Origin: Chrysomallon squamiferum
Lineage: Eukaryota; Mollusca; Gastropoda; Neomphalida; Peltospiridae
Assembly: GCA_012295275.1 (NCBI GenBank)
Contig: CM022676.1
Coordinates: forward strand, 11,973,160-12,020,659
DNA: 47,500 nt
Direction: 5' to 3'
Notes under the pieces: model-generated
Databases searched by the model: none
Seen by the model: the letters and a program-made list of their open reading frames with translations, nothing else
Told to the model about the DNA's origin: nothing
Program-made: the position numbers and the translations under genes
Part shown: piece by piece, positions 25,276 through 38,827 of the stretch
How positions within the stretch are numbered: the stretch's first letter is position 1
Layout of the letters: each line of letters opens with the position of its first letter

Positions 25276-25358
25276 CTTCTTCTTCTTCTTCTTCTTCTTC
25301 TTCTTCTTCTTCTTCTTCTTCTTCTTCTTCTACTACTACTTCTTCATCTTCAACTACT

Positions 25359-25390
<32 letters not shown>

Positions 25391-25419
25391 TTCTTCTTCT
25401 TCTTCTTCTTCTTCTTCTT

Positions 25420-25450
<31 letters not shown>

Positions 25451-25830
25451 TTGTTATTATTATTAACAGTAGTAGTAGCACAAGCAACAGGAATGTTATT
25501 ATTATTTTCATTATTATTACCGTAGAATACTATGAGTTGTAGTAATAGTAGTAGTAGTAGTAGTACAAGTGGTAGTAGTAGTGGTACTAGTAGTAATGGT
25601 ACTAGTAGTAGCAATAGTACTGGTGGTAGTAGTAGTAGTAGTTATTGTTTTGTGTCTTTGTTGTTGTAGTGGATTTTTTGTAGTCATTATAATTGTCATT
25701 GTATTTTAGTGTTGTTGTTATCATTATCAAAGCTGTTATTGTTGCCGTTGTTGTTGTGATAACAAATAATGAACTCACATATCACGTGATTCACTGATAT
25801 AACCAATGAGAGTAGAACCACAGAAAACAT
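24065..25830 (-). CDS. Secreted two-Ig-domain protein, block B copy (266 aa)
   Basis: Exons on the minus strand are 25830-25779, 24967-24590 and 24435-24065 (52 + 378 + 371 nt), the same phases and lengths as block A. Signal peptide MFSVVLLSLVISVNHVI. Ig1 differs from block A at three residues (T/A, F/S, T/A) and a few silent sites. Ig2 differs at a handful of residues, including an NST sequon in strand B and HVSEP for RESEP after the third cysteine. All eight core cysteines are kept. AATAAA (minus) at 24022-24017. It converges on the single-Ig gene at 22089. Role unknown, probably extracellular recognition. Confidence 0.82.
25245..25452. repeat. Intronic (TTC)n tract (block B)
   Basis: TTC triplets with one short ACTACTACT interruption, in intron 1 of the minus two-Ig gene. 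The transcript reads GAA. Confidence 0.95.
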
Positions 25831-26804
25831 CTGTTAAATTAAATTTCACATTAGACAGTAATTATACACTGAGTAGACAGGAGTGTAGACAGTAATTATA
25901 CACTGAGTAGACAGGAGTGTAGACAGTAATTATACACCGAGTAGACAGGAGTGTAGACAGTAATTATACACTGAGTAGACAGGAGTGTAGACAGTAATTG
26001 TACACTGAGTTAGACCGATGACACTGAGTATCACAGTGAGTAGAGAATTATTATCTAGTGAGTAGAGTGATATTACCTAGTGAGTAGAGTGTTATTATGT
26101 AGCGATTACAGAAGTATCACTGTTGTCGTGAGTAGATTACTATTTCATAGTAAGAAAATATCTGTTGCTCTATGAGTCGAATTTTATTACGTTCGTCAGT
26201 CGTAGTTTCGGCCACAACCCGTTACCATGGACACTCTTTGTGACGTAGATCGAGGTCAAAGTTAACTTCTCATCTTCTAAAGTTCTCCTCGACTTCTCGA
26301 TGATGAATAATGAAACACAGACAGAAACATGGAGAGACAGACAGACAGACAGACAGACAGAAACATGGAGAGACAGACAGACAGACAGACAGAAACATGG
26401 AGGGACAGACAGACAGACAGACAGACAGAAACAGAAACATGGAGGGACAGACAGACAATCAGACAGACAGACAGACAGACAGACACAGAGATATAGAGAA
26501 AAGGTAATGAACTATCGTACCTTTTTGCTCGAGCAGGTATTGCAATGGTTGTTTACACAAAACAAATGGGTTTTATTTATTGACGTTAAACCATCGATCA
26601 AAAATGTTTATCTGAAGATTACGTAACAAATTAAATACACACACACATTAATTTATTTATTTATTTGTTTTTCTGTTTGTTTGTTTGTTTGTTTATACAT
26701 GTATATACGTATATATGTATTTATGTGTTTATTTCAGTGTATTTGTGTTTGTATACGTATGTTTGAGGCTTCATATATATATATATATATATAATATCAT
26801 GTTT

Positions 26805-27105
26805 TATTTTTATTTACTACTGTATGTAATATGTGAGTATGTGTAATATCATATTTTATTTAACACAGTATGTAATATGTGAGTATGGATAATATCACGT
26901 TTTATTTAACACAGTATGTAATATCATGTTTTTTTAATACGGTATGTAATATGTGAGTATGTGTAATATCATGTTTTTTTTATACAGTATGTAATATGTC
27001 AGTATGTGTAATATCATGTTTTATTTAACACAGTATGTAATATGTCAATATGTGTAATATCATGTTTTATTTAACACAGTATGTAATATGTGAGTATGTG
27101 TAACA
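26805..27105. repeat. 46-bp minisatellite (block B)
   Basis: Same family and place as 19968-20297, directly 3' of the minus single-Ig exon. Embedded AATAAA on that gene's strand. Confidence 0.9.
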
Positions 27106-27114
27106 CGTCGTTGT

Positions 27115-27482
27115 CTACTCTGTCTCGGTGACGTGTACAGTGTTACTCATTTCTCCACCGTAAACTTCACATCTCCAGTCACTTTCTCCGTTTCCTTCAG
27201 ACGTGACACGCAGGTGGTACAACCTGAAAGCGTTCATGGTGCTCTTTGTCCCCATCCCACAATGCAGTTTTGAGCTTCCTGTCAGTCTGGTAATCGGAAA
27301 GCAGTTAGTCGCGTCCTGGAGAAATGAGGCGTAGGAGAGAAACTTTGCAGAGCTTTGCACTTTTCTGTAGAAAGTGAGGACAGTTGACACAGTTCTGTAG
27401 GTCGCGGAGGCACACGTCAGTTCGTACTGCTCATTTCTCCTGATCTTTGCGGCCGAGGTATACATGATTGTTTCTCTAGGCT
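27115..27482 (-). CDS. Single-Ig terminal exon without a local signal exon (block B)
   Basis: A 368-nt exon equal in structure to 20308-20675, with the same acceptor, phase and four cysteines. It reads KIRRN where block A reads KIKRN. Upstream, toward 28.5 kb, the sequence is the (CT)n junction followed by the block C leader, and no signal exon is found. Either a truncated duplicate or reached by long-range splicing. Confidence 0.6.
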
Positions 27483-27584
27483 CTGAAAAGTAGATTGTTA
27501 AAGTACTGGGCATTAGAAAAAAATCGTTTTATTTTAAGTCTAAAATTAATTAAAAGAAATAATTGTCCATTGGCAGAAGTAAGC

Positions 27585-27731
<147 letters not shown>

Positions 27732-28002
27732 ATATGGTCCATTTATATCTCTGTATTTATATCTCTGTACATCATATATCAAATTTTTAAATGAATTTTG
27801 CATTTAAAAGAAAAAAGTAGAAATGAATATATTTAATACTTCCAGCATAATGAGATTTTTTTATTATTATTTTAATATTTTTATATTTTTTTCTCATAAT
27901 ATTTTTCGTCATTTTATTTCTTGACTGAAACATTCATTTAAATAAAACTAGTAGAATTTCCTTGCTCGTTGCAAATTGTGAAGTCGATCTAAAACGTAAG
28001 AC

Positions 28003-28088
<86 letters not shown>

Positions 28089-28899
28089 TGTTGTTATTGT
28101 TTAAATGTACTACTCTTGCGATGAACAGTATCATGCTTTAGTCGACAATCCTAATTTTAAAATTTACAAATTTCGGAACAACAGAACAATGTTTTATTCA
28201 TTATACAAAATTATTTCAGAAGCAACAAAAAATGTAATGCTTACGAAAAAAAGTAGTAATGCATATTTTTGAATACTTTTAGCATTATGAGATTTTTCTG
28301 TTTTCACGATTAATTTTACTATTACATTTCCTATTATTTTTGTTCTGATATTTTTTGTTATTTTAGAATATGACTGACACATTCATTTAACGTATTCATC
28401 TACAAACTCACTCGTTTTAGACACAACTGCTACCATTGCTTCGCTCAGTGGAAGCTATTAAGTCGATCAAAAACGTGGGATTTCTTAATTTTCTTTTTCT
28501 CATTGCTTTTCTTCATCATCTACAATTTATTTGTTCAGTGTCTACTTCTACTGGATCATCTACAGTTTATTTGTTCAGTGTCTTCTTCTACTGGATCGTC
28601 TACAGTTTATTTGTTCAGTGTCTACTTCTACTGGATCGTCTACAGTTTATTTGTTCAGTGTCTACTTCTACTGGAACGTCTGCCGTTTATTTGTTCAGTG
28701 TCTACTTCTACTGGATCGTCTACAGTTTATTTGTTCAGTGTCTACTTCTACTGGATCGTCTACAGTTTATTTGTTCAGTGTCTACTTCTACTGGATCGTC
28801 TACAGTTTATTTGTTCAGTGTCTACTTCTACTGGATCGTCTACAGTTTATTTGTTCAGTGTCTACTTCAACTGGATCTTCTGCAGGTTTTTCCTCACAG

Positions 28900-29990
28900 A
28901 TGCAGTTGCTTCTTTTCCTCTCTCTGTTGACAGCAGCTCAGAATGTTCTAGGTAAGACAAATCACATAAAACAAAGTGAAACATCGCAATGAGAGAAAGG
29001 TTTAATATTGTTCCAGTTCAGTATACGACACTGTATATTTATACATTTTAGCTTAGAATCCTTGTAAAGTTTAATGCACTGTTTTGTTTTAAATAACTTT
29101 GTATAAAGTTTAATGCACTGTTTTGTTTTAAATAACTTTGTGTAAAGTTTAATGCACTGTTTTGTTTTAAGTAACTTTTTATACAGTTTAATGCACTGTT
29201 TTGTTTTAAATAACTTTTTATACGGTTTAATGCACTGTTTTGGTTTAAATAACTTTTTTTACAGTTTAATGCACTGTTTTGTTTTAAATAACTTTGTTTA
29301 AAGTTTAATGCACTGTTTTGTTTGAAGTAACTTTGTATAAAGTTTAATGCACTGTTTTGTTTGAAATAACTGTATAAAGTTTAATGCACTGTTTTGTTTG
29401 AAGTAACTTTGTGTAAAGTTTAATGCACTGTTTTGTTAGAAATATATTTGTATAAAGTTTAGCATACTGTTCTATTACTCTGAAAAAAATGAACTGTAAA
29501 ACATTCTCATGTTCTGAAATTATCCTGTGTAACATTTTACATTTAGTGTAGATGTTTACATTTAGTGTAGATGTTTCTTTCAGGACATGATGAGATTGTT
29601 TTGACTTCTACACTTGAATACTCCAAGGTGCGCGGGAGGGCGGAACTGAGGTGCAAGATGCTGGCTTACAAGACGATCAACGAGCAGATCGCGTTCTACA
29701 GGAGAGAAGCTGACTCAGACACGTTCAGCTCTTTCTACGTCATCGAGCAGAACATATCCGGCTGCGAGGCTCCGCCAGTTTCTCCTCTAGCTACGTACGT
29801 TCTGTCGTGTGGGCCTGGCACGGAAGACGATTATGCAAAATGGAGAATCTACTTCCTGGTAATAAACTTTACAGCAGAACAAATTAAACACGGAGTCGAT
29901 GATTACTGGACGTGTGGAAAGTCTTCTACACGAGAGATGAGTAACAGTGTGCATGTAAAGGTGACACGTGAACAAGACGTGTTGTACTGA
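28900..29990 (+). CDS. Secreted single-Ig-domain protein, block C copy (152 aa)
   Basis: Exons are 28900-28951 and 29584-29990 (52 + 407 nt), phase 1. Signal peptide MQLLLFLSLLTAAQNVL. The Ig exon is identical to block B except for three amino-acid changes, where it matches the frameshifted block A copy instead. Four cysteines, two sequons and the C-terminal VLY are conserved. AATAAA at 30009-30014. A 40-bp minisatellite (28515-28880) ends just before the ATG. Its 3' end faces the two-Ig gene at 30833. Secreted, role unknown. Confidence 0.82.
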
Positions 29991-30832
29991 CGTGTAAATC
30001 AGATCGCAAATAAAAATCTGACAAAACAAATTCGTTCGCGTAAAATGTTAGGGTGCTATCACCTTTCAAACAGTCTCAATGTGAAATGTAAAAAAAAAAT
30101 CTTTTCCCTTTTTATGTTTCCATTATTAATTAGTACATTCACTGTTAATAATGTATCAGTATGTCAACAGCGTTAACCAGATTTTTACAAAAAACATTTA
30201 AATGTAGATACTGGATAAATCACTTTATTAGACTCTGGATGTTACAGATAATATACAATAAATTAACAACAATTTAAAAACAGTGACAGTTAGTTATCAA
30301 TGACTATCTGAAATAGAAATACTGAAGATCTGAAAACAAATGTAATATTCTAGTACAATGACAAAACTGTATTTTGCAGTACAAACACTGTTTTATGATG
30401 TAGTACAATTAATTGGGCGGTGATCTGAACTGGTCTATTATTATTGTTATGTTACTAGGAAATGCTGTCACCTATCTGTGTAATGTCGCTGTGTAGCCAA
30501 CCCATACTCTTATACTTAGACGATTCTGTTCACTCGGGATATGTACCAGCATCACCAACAGCAGTACTAATAGAAGTAGTAGAAGTTGTAGTAGCAGTCG
30601 CACAATCATAAATAATGGTAGTAGTAGTGGTGAAAGAAAAAGACAGGGAAATAGTAAGTCTGTCATATAGATAGATAGATAAATAGATAGATGGACGCAC
30701 ACACACAGATAAATAGATAGATAGATAGATAGATAGACACACAGATAAATATATAGATTGTATATTGCAACGACTGGTTTTGTGTTTATTTAAGAGTGAG
30801 TATTGTACGTGTAACATGAGTCACTGCGTTGT

Positions 30833-32005
30833 CTACGTTAGACTCGTTAGGAAAATGTCGTTACTCCTTACGCCTGTGTGAATTGCACACCGCCAGCTAG
30901 TCTCGGCAATTTCCTCGCGCTTGATAACCAGGTGGTACAGTCGTATGAACGGTTCACTTTCATGTGTGCCATTCCCGCACCTCATTTCTAACCCTGGTTT
31001 CTTGTCCAGTGCAAAACACTCACCATCTCCCTGCAGAAAACTGACGTAAAGTTCGTGGTATTCATCAGAGGCTTTGTGTTTTTTGTAGAAGCTGATGAGA
31101 GGAGAGAACATCTGTTCTCTCCACACGCGACACGTCAGAAGCACAGTCGAGTTTGGCACGAGGACGCTGTCTGAAGCAACCAGTTCCAATCGCAGCCCAT
31201 TCACTGAAATATCTGAATATCACACACTGCGTTTAATTCCCTTTGCTGTAAATGCTTTAAATGGTGATCTCGAAAAACATGAACTAGTCTACACTATATC
31301 TGAAATGATTAACAGTAAAAAGATGGAAGATAATAAATCTGATACATTTAAACTCACATTTTTTCAACAGGGTAAGACGAAGCACTTTGCTCTCCTGATC
31401 AGATGCTGTACACTTCCACTGCATGGTGGGAGGTAAGAACTCGAGAGTTCCAATCCTGGGCATGGTGTAGTGGTAGACTCTCCATCTTGCGTCACTCGCG
31501 TTTGTTCCCGTTCCGCAGCTGAGAAAAGCAGCTTGCGGCCACTTCCGAAGTATCGAACACTTTCCCCCCCGCGCCTGGTGCAGCAGACCACTTGTCCAGT
31601 AGTTACCAATCGTATCTTTACCGCCAAATGAAACTGTATACGACTCGTGAGGAGCAGACACCGCACATGTAAACTTAAACGGTCTCTGTGGTATGACTAC
31701 GTTGCCACTGTAAGTAAGCACTACCTGTTCAACACCTGTAGACACGAAATATTTTTGAAATAATTAGTCAGAATCTTACGTACGCTGCTGAAATAAGCTG
31801 ACAACAATTGATAGCGTGTACTGAAAATGTTTCGTGTCAACTCAGCCTGTATACTCAGAATGTTTGATATGAGCCCAAAGTGTAAACTGAAAATATTTCA
31901 AGTGAACTCAGATTATTTTCTTCCTTATTGTTTGTGTTGTTGTTGTTGTTGTAGTTGTTGCAGTGAGTGGTTCTTATTGTCATTTTACTTTTCTACTTCT
32001 ACTTC

Positions 32006-32100
<95 letters not shown>

Positions 32101-32268
32101 AGTAGTAGTAGGACAAGCAACAGGAATGTTATTATTATTTTCATTATTATTATCGTATAATACTATGAGTTGTAGTAATAGTAGTAGTAGTAGTAGTAGT
32201 ACGAGTGGTAGTGATAGTAGTAGTACTGGTTGTAGTAGTAGTAATGGTACTAGTAGTAGCAGTAGTAC

Positions 32269-32300
<32 letters not shown>

Positions 32301-32480
32301 GTTATTGTTTTTGTCTTTGTTGTTGTAGTGGATTTTTTGCAGGCATTATAATTGTCATTGTATTTTAGTGTTGTTGTTGTTATCATTGTCAAAACTGTTA
32401 TTGCTGTGAGTATAAATAATGAACTCACATATGACGTGATTCACTGATATAACCAATGAGATTAGAACCACAGAAAACAT
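30833..32480 (-). CDS. Secreted two-Ig-domain protein, block C copy with diverged Ig1 (266 aa)
   Basis: Exons on the minus strand are 32480-32429, 31735-31358 and 31203-30833 (52 + 378 + 371 nt). Signal peptide MFSVVLISLVISVNHVI. All eight core cysteines, phases and lengths match blocks A and B. Ig1 is strongly changed, mostly in its N-terminal two thirds: IPQRPFKFTC replaces ISEREFTFTC, GKCSILRKW replaces GNCSILGMW, and PTMQWKC replaces PTTLWKC. The flanking introns stay about 99% identical. Ig2 has a few replacements (for example HELYVS for HGLYIS). AATAAA (minus) at 30790-30785. Frame and splice sites are intact, so it appears functional. Confidence 0.82.
31999..32098. repeat. Short intronic (TTC)n/(TTA)n tract (block C)
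   Basis: About 60 bp of TTC then 40 bp of TTA in intron 1, far shorter than in the other two-Ig genes. Confidence 0.93.
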
Positions 32481-32990
32481 CTGTTAAATTAAATTTCACA
32501 TTAGACAGTAATTATACATCGAGTAGACACGAGTGTAGAAAGTAATTATGCACCGAGTAGTCAGGAATTTTCACATTAATTAGACACTAATTAGACAGGA
32601 ATGGAGATACTAATTGTACACTGAGTAGACCGATGACACTGAGTATCAAAGTAAGTAGAGAATTGATAACTTGCGAGTCGAGCATGATTACCTAGTGAGT
32701 AGAGTGATATTACCTAGTGAGTATACCATGAATATCTAGTGAGTAGAGTGTTATTATGTAGCGATTACAGAAGTATCACTGTTGTCGTGAGTAGATTATT
32801 ATTTCATAGTAAGAAAATATCTGTTGCTCTGTTAGTCGAGTTTTGTTACGTTCGTCAGTCGTAGTTTCGGCCACAACCCGTTACCATGGACACTCTTTGT
32901 GACGTAGATCGAGGTCAAAGTTAACTTCTCATCTTCTAAAGTTCTCCTCGACTTCTCGATGATGAATAATGAAACACAGACAGAAACATG

Positions 32991-33022
<32 letters not shown>

Positions 33023-33299
33023 CAGAGATATAGAGAAAAGGTAATGAACTATCGTACCTTTTTGCTTGAGCAGGTATTGCAATGGTTGTTTACACAAAAC
33101 AAACGGGTTTTATTTATTGACGTTAAACCATCGAACAAAAATGTTTATCTGAAGATTACGTAACAAATTAAATACACACACATTAATTTATTTATTTATT
33201 TTTTTCTTTGTTTGTCTATACATGTATATATGTATTTATGTGTTTATCTATTTATTTATTTCAGTGTATTTGTGTTTGTATGTATGAAGCTATATATAT

Positions 33300-33760
33300 A
33301 TAGATAGATAGATAGATAGGATAGGTAGGTAGGTAGGTAGGTAGGTAGGTAGATAGGCAGACAGAGAGAGAAATACACAGATATGCACATACACAGGTAG
33401 ATAAAGAGAGAAACAGGCAGAGAAACGGATAGACAGAGAAAACGAAATGACAAGCTTCACTTTTATTTAAATTTGTGTATTCTACATGTTACGGATAGCG
33501 TATACTGAAAGTGTTTCAAATTAACAGAGAGTGTATACCAAACATGGTTGATATTAATTCAGACTTTGTATTGCAGATGTGTAATATCAAACTAAATTTC
33601 AAATTCCATCTCACGGTAACGATTTCTTTGTTCTTGTTGCTGTTTTTGGTTTTGGTTTTTCTATGATTGTTATTATTGTTGCTGCTATTGATATATTTCC
33701 CTTTCTCTTCTTTTTTCTGTCTGTGTTTTTGTTGTTGTTGCTTTTGTTTTTTATTGCTTA

Positions 33761-33834
<74 letters not shown>

Positions 33835-33850
33835 CATCATCATCATCATT
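33300..33850. repeat. Block C-specific simple repeats
   Basis: (GATA)/(GGTA) runs at 33300-33440 and (TTA)n at 33760-33832 then (ATC)n. This stretch has no counterpart in blocks A and B. No gene is seen. Confidence 0.85.
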
Positions 33851-33984
33851 ATTATTGTGTTGCTGTTAATTTTATCATCAACATCAGTATCAGCATTAGC
33901 ATCTTCATCATCGCAATTATTATTGTTCTTGTTCTTAATTTATTGTTGTTCTTTAATATTAGTTGTGGTACAGGTTAAATCGTT

Positions 33985-34620
33985 TTATTTTTATTTGCCA
34001 CTGTATGTTATATGTCAGTATGTGTAATATGCTTTATTTAATACAGTATGTAATATGTGAGTATATGTAATATCATATTTTATTTAACACAGTATGTAAT
34101 ATGTAAGTATGTGCAATATCATGTTTTAATTAACAGAGTATGTAATATGTGAGTATGTGTAATATCATGTTTTATTTAACACAGTATGTAATATGTCAGT
34201 ATGTGTAATATCATGTTTTATTTAACACAGTATGTAATATGTGAGTATGTGTAATATCATGTTTTATTTAACACAGTATGTAATATGTGAGTATGTGTAA
34301 TATCATGTTTTATTTAACACAGTATGTAATATGTGAGTATGTGTAATATCATGTTTCATTTAACACAGTATGTAATATGTCAGTATGTGTAATACCATGT
34401 TTTATTTAACACAGTATGTAATATGTCAGTATGTGTAATATCATGTTTTATTTAACACAGTATGTAATATGTCAGTATGTGTAATATCATGTTTTATTTA
34501 ACACAGTATGTAATAAGTCAATATGTGTAATATCATGTTTTATTTAACACAGTATGTAATATGTCAGTATGTGTAATACCATGTTTTATTTAACACAGTA
34601 TGTAATATGTGAGTATGTGT
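33985..34620. repeat. 46-bp minisatellite, long version (block C)
   Basis: About 13 copies with period 46 (for example 34141 to 34187), ending just before the stop codon of the minus single-Ig gene. Nearly every unit carries AATAAA on that gene's strand. Confidence 0.93.
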
Positions 34621-34633
34621 AACACGTCGTTGT

Positions 34634-35954
<1,321 letters not shown>

Positions 35955-35959
35955 CTGTT

Positions 35960-36185
35960 AAAAAATAGATAGAGTCACATAGAGAGAGTCACATAGTGAG
36001 TACACTGCATCACATAACGAGTCGTAGTATTATATAGTGAGTAGATATTATTACTTACCGAGTAGATAATATAACATAGTGAGTAGATATTACTATATAG
36101 GGAGTAGACATGACTATATACTGAGTGGACAGTATTACTTATTGAGCTTTCAGTTTCGTATACCAGGTGAGTAGTATTACAAGGT
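35960..36185. repeat. Degenerate GTGAGTAGA-type repeats 5' of the signal exon
   Basis: Imperfect units with ACATAGTGAGTAGATATTAC lie just upstream of the minus single-Ig gene. They resemble sequence at 19190-19260 and 44690-44930, which is also near signal exons. Confidence 0.7.
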
Positions 36186-36189
36186 GAAT

Positions 36190-37545
36190 AGGAAGTATCA
36201 GTTAGTGGACACACATTATAACATAGTGGACACACATTACTACATTGTGGACACGCATTATAACTTAGTGCACACACATTACAACATAGTGGACACACAT
36301 TACTACATAGTGGACACACATTATAACTTAGTGGACACACATTACTACATAGTGGACACACATTACAACATAGTGGACACACATTACTACATAGTGGACA
36401 CACATTATAACATAGTGGACACACATTACAACATAGTGGACACACATTACTACATAGTGGACACACATTATAACATAGTGGACACACATTACTACATAGT
36501 GGAAACACATTACTACATAGTGGAAACACATTACTACATAGTGGACACACATTACAACTTAGTGGACACACATTACTACATAGTGGAAACACATTATAAC
36601 TTAGTGGACACACATTATAACTTAGTGGACACACATTACTACATAGTGGACACACATTACTACATAGTGGAAACACATTACTGCATAGTGGACACACATT
36701 ATAACATAGTGGACACACATTATAACAGTGGACACACATTACAACATAGTGGACACACATTACTACATAGTGGACACACATTACAACATAGTGGACACAC
36801 ATTATAACATAGTGGACACACATTACTGCATAGTGGACACACATTATAACATAGTGGACACACATTACTGCATAGTGGACACACATTATAACATAGTGGA
36901 CACACATTATAACATAGTGGACACACATTACTACATAGTGGACACACATTACTGCATAGTGGACACACATTATAACTTAGTGGACACACATTATAACATA
37001 GTGGACACACATTACAACATTGTGGACACACATTATAACTTAGTGGACACACATTATAACTTAGTGGACACACATTACTACATAGTGGACACACATTACT
37101 GCATAGTGGACACACATTATAACATTATAACATAGTGGACACACATTATAACATGGACACACATGGACACACATTACTACATAGTGGACACACATTACAA
37201 CATAGTGGACACACATTATAACATAGTGGACACACATTACTGCATAGTGGACACACATTATAACTTAGTGGACACACATTACTGCATAGTGGACACACAT
37301 TATAACTTAGTGGACACACATTATAACATAGTGGACACACATTACTGCATAGTGGACACACATTATAACTTAGTGGACACACATTATAACATAGTGGACA
37401 CACATTATAACATAGTGGACACACATTATAACTTAGTGGACACACATTACTGCATAGTGGACACACATTATAACTTAGTGGACACACATTATAACATAGT
37501 GGACACACATTATAACACAGTGGACATACACTATAACATAGTAAG
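36190..37545. repeat. 21-bp minisatellite, about 64 copies
   Basis: Unit CATAGTGGACACACATTATAA with a few recurring variants (TACTACATAG, TACTGCATAG, ATAACTTAG, ACAACATAG). Since 21 is a multiple of three, long 7-residue-repeat frames are open on both strands. No start context, splice site or variant bias suggests coding. Confidence 0.96.
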
Positions 37546-38593
37546 CACACAATACTTTATGGTCATATATTGACAGTAGTAGCTCGTTAACCGTTTTATA
37601 TTTATACATAGTCGAATTAACTAGAAAATATTGGTGTAAAAAAGCAGACACAGATTTGTTTACACTGAGTGTTGAAGAAAAGTGTTAGATACAGTAACAG
37701 ACAGACAGAGGCACTGAAACGTCTCGGTTCTAGTAGACATTATTTTACTTTTAAAAAGAAAAAAATCAGTGAAAATTTAAAAGATAATGAATAGGTTCTA
37801 CCTTTAAATAAACACATTCACACTGAAACTGTCAGCTGGTTCCTCTTATATGTGTCCTCTCTCAGTGATGTATGCAGATATGTGGGTGTGTCTATATCTA
37901 TATCTATATCAATATACATATATAGATATAAATATGTATATGTACATTTACACGTAGATCCAGATGTGTATATATTTGTATACATAAATGCACACGTTAT
38001 TGTAACGAATTTTGAGAATAAAAGCAAATATTAGTTAAAAAATACTGCTGCTATTGCTGTTACTACTATTACTATTTCTGCTACGTCTTCTACTTCTACT
38101 ACTACAACTACTACTACTACTGCTGCTGCTGCTACTACTATTACTACTACTACTACTGCTACTACTACTACTACTACTACTGCTACTACTATCATTACAA
38201 CTTCATTACTTCTACAATACTACTACTACTACTACTACTACTACTACAGAAACAAAGTTTTCTACCTGAAACAGCAACAGCAACAACATCAACACTAAAA
38301 CATTTTTCACAAACAACGTATAAAGCTTTAGACTGCCACATTAACACTAGAAAGTCGAGTTCACAGCGATTTTTTATTTTTATTTTATTTGTTTAAGACT
38401 AAAGTTTACAGTCTCAGCGTTCAGGTGATGAATGCAGACTGCGGAAGAGCGAGATGGAGGTCAGGAACAAGTCAGCGGGTTGTATCAGTCTGATTCTGAA
38501 AAAAATGAATAAATTAACATAATTTATGTTGAGTGTATCGGTTTTACTAAGCGTGGAAACACAGACAATTTTAATAATAATAACAATAATAAC

Positions 38594-38627
<34 letters not shown>

Positions 38628-38806
38628 GTAAAAAATAATAATAATAATAATAGTAAAAGTAATAATAATAATAATAACAGTAATAATAATAATAATAATA
38701 ACAACAGTAATAAAGTCATAATAACAATAATAATAATAATAATAATAACAATAACAATAACAACAACAACAATAAAATCGGCACATTTAATTCATTTACG
38801 ATTTAG
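37546..38806. other. Intergenic, simple repeats
   Basis: TATC/TA runs near 37890-37930, (ACT)n at 38060-38250, (AAT)n with AAC and AGT variants at 38570-38775. No gene is seen. Confidence 0.75.
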
Positions 38807-38812
38807 TTTATT
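38807..38812 (-). terminator. Polyadenylation signal of the Ig gene at 38828
   Basis: AATAAA on the minus strand 15 nt past the TAG/TGA-type stop at 38828. Supports ending of the transcript in the read-through exon. Confidence 0.45.
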
Positions 38813-38827
38813 ATTGCTAGAATTACA

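Noticed and set aside
36190-37545. CRISPR-like array of regular repeats
   Set aside because: The 21-bp units are directly adjacent with no spacers, and the setting is a eukaryotic genome. It is a minisatellite.
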